From Deltaproteobacteria bacterium (GTDB taxonomy: Bacteria > Desulfobacterota > Desulfarculia > Adiutricales > Adiutricaceae), in contig JAISEK010000196.1 of the NCBI GenBank assembly GCA_031264145.1, positions 1-64,000 on the forward strand: DNA of 64,000 bases, in the 5' to 3' direction. The translations under genes and the position numbers were made by a program. Positions 59,383 through 64,000 of the stretch are shown piece after piece. Under the pieces are notes generated by a model. The model ran no database searches, had not been told where the DNA came from, and saw only the letters and a list, made by a program, of their open reading frames with translations. Position 1 is the first letter of the stretch. Every line of letters starts with the position of its first letter.

Positions 59383-60777
59383 TCAAGGCCCATCGCCGTT
59401 GGTACCGGCCAGGCGGCCGATGAGGCTCACGGGCCAGGCCTCTATGATGTCCACCATGGCCAGCCGTCCCACAAGCCATGCCGGGCCGTCGAAGTTGACC
59501 AGCGACATGTCCCTGGCCCGGCCCGAAAGCTGCCCTGGCCGCCGGCCAAGCCCAAACACCAGCACCTCCAGGGTCCTGCCGACCATGGACTGGTGCTTGG
59601 CCATGGTTATGGCCTTCTGGGTGGCCTGGAGGAAGGAAAGCCGCCTGGCCTTTTCCTCCTCCGGTATCTTGCCGGGCAACAGGTTGGCCTTGGTCATGGG
59701 TCGATCGCTGTACTTGAAGGAGAAGATGGAGTCAAAGCCGACGGTTTCCAGCATGGCGACCGTCTCCAGGAACTCCTCCTCGGTTTCCCCTGGAAAACCA
59801 ACGATGATGTCCGTCGAAAGCGCGAGGCCCGGGCAGGACTTCCTGAGACAGGCGACGAGCTCCAGGTAGCGTGTCTTGGAGTATCGCCGGCCCATGGCCT
59901 CGAGGATGCGGTCTGAGCCAGCCTGGAGGGGCAGATGGAGATGCTCGCAGAGGTTTGGCAGCTTCCCGAACAGTCCCACCAGAGAGGGAGGAAAGTCCTT
60001 GGGGTGGGAGGTGGTGAACCTCAGGCGCCAGAGGCCGGGAATCCTGGAGACCTCCTCCAGCAGAGAGACGAAATCCTCTCCCCCGCGGTGGCCGGGGCGG
60101 CCGTATGAGTTGACGTTCTGCCCCAATAGTGTCAGCTCGACGCCACCCCGCCCCACCAGATCCCGGGCCTCCTCCAGGATCTCTTCCCGCGGGCGGCTGA
60201 TCTCAGGTCCCCTCAGGTAGGGGACCACGCAGTAGGCGCAGTAGTTGTCGCAGCCGCTCATGATGGTCAGGAAGGAACTAATGGGGGCGGGGCCTTTTTG
60301 GTCGGGGACCCTGGAAGGCCCTACCTGGCCAGCGGCGGCCATAGGGACCAGTGGAGGCCCGCCGTCCCGGCCATGGGCCTCAGGGGACGGACCGGCCAAC
60401 ACGACCGGGGGCATGTCGGCTGAGAGGGTCTCCATTATCTCCGGGATCTCGCCCAGCCTGGCCGGGCCGGCGACCAGGTTCAGCCAAGGGACCTCCTCGA
60501 TCAGCCTTCGTCCCTCCTGCTCGGCCACGCAGCCGCCTACGCCAAGGAGGAGGTCCGGGTTCTTGAGCTTTAGGGCCCTTAGGCGTTTGAGGTGCCCAAT
60601 CACCCTCCTGGCGGCCTTTTCCCTGATGGAGCAGGTGTTGACGAAAATGAAGTCGGCCTGGTCCTGGCTCTCGGCCATGGCCCAGCCCTTTTGGCGCATC
60701 AGGGAGCCCAGGCGTCCAGAGTCGTAGACGTTCATTTGGCAGCCGTAAGTGGCTATGTAGAGGCTCTTGGACGGCAT
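59383..60777 (-). CDS. miaB: tRNA-2-methylthio-N6-dimethylallyladenosine synthase
   Basis: TYGCQMNVYDSGRL, FVNTCSIREKA, CDNYCAYCVVPYLRGPE, LLGQNVNSYG, DIIVGFPGETEEEF. Confidence 0.95.
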   Translation of the reverse strand: MPSKSLYIATYGCQMNVYDSGRLGSLMRQKGWAMAESQDQADFIFVNTCSIREKAARRVIGHLKRLRALKLKNPDLLLGVGGCVAEQEGRRLIEEVPWLNLVAGPARLGEIPEIMETLSADMPPVVLAGPSPEAHGRDGGPPLVPMAAAGQVGPSRVPDQKGPAPISSFLTIMSGCDNYCAYCVVPYLRGPEISRPREEILEEARDLVGRGGVELTLLGQNVNSYGRPGHRGGEDFVSLLEEVSRIPGLWRLRFTTSHPKDFPPSLVGLFGKLPNLCEHLHLPLQAGSDRILEAMGRRYSKTRYLELVACLRKSCPGLALSTDIIVGFPGETEEEFLETVAMLETVGFDSIFSFKYSDRPMTKANLLPGKIPEEEKARRLSFLQATQKAITMAKHQSMVGRTLEVLVFGLGRRPGQLSGRARDMSLVNFDGPAWLVGRLAMVDIIEAWPVSLIGRLAGTNGDGP

Positions 60778-60875
60778 GTATTGTTTTAGTTTTTTTATGG
60801 CGAGTATTGAACGGATCGATAAAAATATAATGTGTTGACATTATCGTGATATTATTCTGTTGATAATATTGCTAT

Positions 60876-61832
60876 TCAGGCATAATATTTCTTGCCAACC
60901 AGGATGGCCTTGCCCAGGGGCCGTCGGGCCGCCCTGACGATGAGGCCGGCCAAAAGGACGGCAAAGGCCAGGCGGCCGACCAAGAGGCCCCACAGGCTCC
61001 CTCCCAGGGAAGCCAGGATTATGGTGTCCTCCAGGAGGGAGTGGCAAAGGGCCATAAGGGTGATGGAACTGTAGATGTCGGCCCTGGGGATGTTCCCGCT
61101 CCTGCTTTCGGCGATGATCAGCCCACCACCGTAGGCCAGGCCCAGGACCATGCCGATGATGGTGATCATGGTCGCTTTTCGGCCGACGCCGGAAACTCGC
61201 ATCAGGGGGGCCAAAAGGAAGGTGATAAGACCGATGAGCCCGATCCGGCGCATCAGGGCCATCAGGAGGACCAGGACCCAGACGATGAGGAAGATGGCCG
61301 CGAGAGACTTGACGTTGACGATGGCCCAGGTCCCCCAGGGCGGGACGGGATCGGCGGCGAAAGTGATGACGCACTGGGCCTCCGAGAGACCCCAGCCAAA
61401 CGCCAGGCAGATCTTGTTGGCCAGAAAGCCAAACAGGATGGCCGCGAGCAGCCTCAGGACAGTCACCCTCAGGGGCGAGACCCCGGCCCCGCGGCAGACG
61501 CCACATTCCACTGGCAGATTGTGGGCTATGAGAATAATCGTGCCCAGGATGGTGGCCTGGGACACCGACAGGGGGCCGGCCACAGGCATGACGTTCAGGA
61601 AGACTATGACCCCGGTGTAGTTGTTGGTGAGCATGGCCGAGACCCAGACCAGGGCCATTTCCTTTGGAAGGCCAATCAAGCCCATTATCGGCTCAAAGGG
61701 CATGGAGATATAGCCCACGAGGCCAAACCACATCAACAATCTGACGAGAATCAGGGCCGGCACGGTCAACTTGGCAAGTATAATCCAGGCCTCAAGGGAT
61801 TGCCTCAGGGTCCCGGCCAGGAATTTCCTCAT
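60876..61832 (-). CDS. nucleoside recognition (Gate) domain membrane protein
   Basis: Multi-TM; SMPFEPIMGLIGLPKEMALVWVSAMLTNNYTG, ILIAHNLPVE, GLAYGGGLIIAESRSG, MALCHSLLEDT. Confidence 0.82.
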   Translation of the reverse strand: MRKFLAGTLRQSLEAWIILAKLTVPALILVRLLMWFGLVGYISMPFEPIMGLIGLPKEMALVWVSAMLTNNYTGVIVFLNVMPVAGPLSVSQATILGTIILIAHNLPVECGVCRGAGVSPLRVTVLRLLAAILFGFLANKICLAFGWGLSEAQCVITFAADPVPPWGTWAIVNVKSLAAIFLIVWVLVLLMALMRRIGLIGLITFLLAPLMRVSGVGRKATMITIIGMVLGLAYGGGLIIAESRSGNIPRADIYSSITLMALCHSLLEDTIILASLGGSLWGLLVGRLAFAVLLAGLIVRAARRPLGKAILVGKKYYA

Positions 61833-62600
61833 GACCAGGCTTCTTTGCGGTCAGGCCCCGCCGCTAATTTCAGGACGCTTGGCCTTAAGGGCAATGATAT
61901 TTGCCTAAAGCTAAAATTTTTAGGAAAATATGTTATGTTGAAACAAATATATAACATGATATATTTCTGTTAAGTGACGGATTGGTTGAAACAAAATTTA
62001 TTGCATATATATAAGATAGGAAAATATTAAATAAAACTCCAACATCGAATTTTTCGAGTCAAACAGAATGGGCAGGTAATTTTGATAATGTAAAAATACT
62101 TTTTACTGTCTACTAAAATAAAATAATTTTAATAGATGTCAAGCCTGGTTATTTTAAGGCTTTATAGGTGTTTTTGTTTGTCCATCAGATTTGCCCAGCC
62201 TTATTTTTTGCCTTTTCCGGTCCCGGCCATGGGACTGCTGGCTGCCCAGGGCGGATTAGATTCTACACGCGGTTTGAGCCAAAGTCCATAGTCTGCCCCA
62301 CAACGGGGAAAGAGGTTTTGGCGGTGTCTATCCGAGCTGGGACAGAGCCTGGGAGAGGCATGTCCGGCCTGGGTTGTCCGGGGTCTTTGGACTCAGGTTT
62401 CATATTTCCATAATACTGGCGAACGAAATGGTTTGACAATTTTGTCGGTGATCGGTCCGAAGAAATGGCAGCATGGCATGGTAAATATTTAATGTATTGG
62501 TGATATTGAAAAAATAAGCTGGTAAAAGATAATATAATAGCCTATAAATTAATTTTTGACTGATAGGAGACCGCAAAGATCTGGAAGCACGACCGTCGGG

Positions 62601-63506
62601 TCAGCGAGGATGTTGGCCAGGTATCCTGTCACCGCAGGGGACGGCCGCCTGGCAGAGGCCGCAGGCGTAGGCCCCGACAAGATCGGCGTGGGCCTCGCCG
62701 ATCCTGGGGGTGGTCGAGTCCAGGAAAGAGCTACACAGGCCCTTGTCATGGCCCTTGGGGCTAAGGGCTCCGGCCGGGCAGCGCCCTACGCATTTCCCGC
62801 AGGAACCCTTGGAGAAGAAAAGACAGTACTCGTAGGCTTCCCTGTAGGGCCGGGCATTTGGCTCAAAGCGGTAATTGACTATGATCGAGCCGAGGCGGTG
62901 GGCCTTCCCGGCCTTGGTGATGAGGCCGTCGCACAGGCCGAAGGTGCCCAGACCGGCGGCGAAGGCCGCATGGCGGTGGGACCAGTTGGAGGCGATCTGG
63001 AGGCGGGAATGGGGGAAGGTCGAGAAACCGGCCAGGCTATCAGGGATTACGGCCTGGCAGCCATCCGACTCGAGATGTCTGGCCAGATGTCCGCAAAGTT
63101 CCCCGACGACCTGGTCATGGAAAAAGCGGCTCCTTATCCAGCGTTCTGCCGGAAAACCCACGGCCGCCTTCTGGTCGGCGAAGGTGGCCGCCGTCTGCGG
63201 GCAGACCACCACGACCACGGACAGATCGCCTCTCCCGGCCCTTGTCGCTGGATGGGCCACCCTGAAGGCCTCCAGGGGAGTCCAGTGCCTTTCCCCGGCG
63301 ACTTCCTTGATGGCGTCCCAATAGGGATCGTCGCCGGCGGCTATGCCAATGAAGGGGGTACGGAAGGCCTTCTCGGGATGGATGGGGGAGCGGTTCGTGT
63401 TGGCCGGTCCGTCCATGAACAGGCCGGCCGCTTTTTCCAGACGCCGCAGCTTGTCCGCGGCCGAATCCTGGCCAAGTGTAGCGAGGGGCATGGAGTTTTC
63501 CATCAT
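62601..63506 (-). CDS. QueG-like 4Fe-4S protein (epoxyqueuosine reductase-like)
   Basis: HAAFAAGLGTFGLCDGLITKAGKAHRLGSIIVN, CGKCVGRCPAGAL, ACGLCQAAVPC. Confidence 0.82.
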   Translation of the reverse strand: MMENSMPLATLGQDSAADKLRRLEKAAGLFMDGPANTNRSPIHPEKAFRTPFIGIAAGDDPYWDAIKEVAGERHWTPLEAFRVAHPATRAGRGDLSVVVVVCPQTAATFADQKAAVGFPAERWIRSRFFHDQVVGELCGHLARHLESDGCQAVIPDSLAGFSTFPHSRLQIASNWSHRHAAFAAGLGTFGLCDGLITKAGKAHRLGSIIVNYRFEPNARPYREAYEYCLFFSKGSCGKCVGRCPAGALSPKGHDKGLCSSFLDSTTPRIGEAHADLVGAYACGLCQAAVPCGDRIPGQHPR

Positions 63507-64000
63507 GGCGGCACGGTTTTTTTGAGATAATTGCCGTCCAGGCTACCTGGAATGATACAATGTCCTTGGTCGGCCTTCAAGGCCAGTGGGGCCAGTGTCG
63601 TTTGCCGGGGGCATTTCCCGCATGCGGCCGAAAACTGGCCGATTATCTCAGGTAGACTGGAAACCGTCTCCAATCACGAGCTGTCCTGGGACCCGAGCCG
63701 AAGACAAAAAGGCGAGATGACTGGAGAAAGACTATGAGGCGGGCGGAAGAGGAAAAAGTTATGTTCGTCAGATGAACGAAAGACTCATCATCATTACTAT
63801 ACTATTAACGCAGGTTTCAGAGGGCAGAAGCAAAGTAGGGGAATAGTGGAGGATCTCCGGTATAGGACTAAGCGAGGCTGTGAACGATTGTCGTAAAATG
63901 GCTGAATCTCTAATGTGGGTTATGGGGAAAAAGCGAAATTCGAGCCGCTGCTAGCATTACCTGCATCTTGACTTTGGGCACTCGCTTTTGTATATTACAG

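Noticed and set aside
1-64000. CRISPR arrays, rRNA, tRNA, tmRNA, RNase P
   Set aside because: No regularly spaced repeat array and no recognisable conserved RNA signatures were seen by eye; a tRNAscan-SE/Infernal run would be decisive.

Overview
GC-rich bacterial chromosome segment, gene content consistent with a host-associated or anaerobic deltaproteobacterium-like organism (inference). It holds housekeeping blocks: skp-lpxD-fabZ-lpxA-lpxI-lpxB-msbA-RNB; DUF4416-yicC-remA-rlmB; ridA, uppS, purB, miaB. There is an energy operon joining NADH-oxidising nuoE/nuoF/hoxU-like subunits to a CO dehydrogenase (cooS-cooF). These are separated by AT-rich or decayed intergenic DNA. Accessory content: a Fic protein with an AT-rich partner ORF, an AAA_14/DUF4143 ATPase with a sharp internal composition break, an orphan Dam-type methylase with an N-terminal HTH, and an SPL-type radical SAM/ParB-like pair. 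The most notable signal is an apparently undescribed gene module present twice (about 27.5-29.3 kb on minus, about 43.0-44.8 kb on plus). It comprises a ~447-aa protein, an overlapping ~100-aa partner and a short upstream ORF. Copy 2 lies between the intact coo operon and a decayed duplicate of cooS-3'/cooF. Decay is widespread: remnants of an integrase, sir2, sufS and cooS/cooF are readable by eye, along with IS/MITE-like repeats. All homology calls are from motif recognition without database searches.
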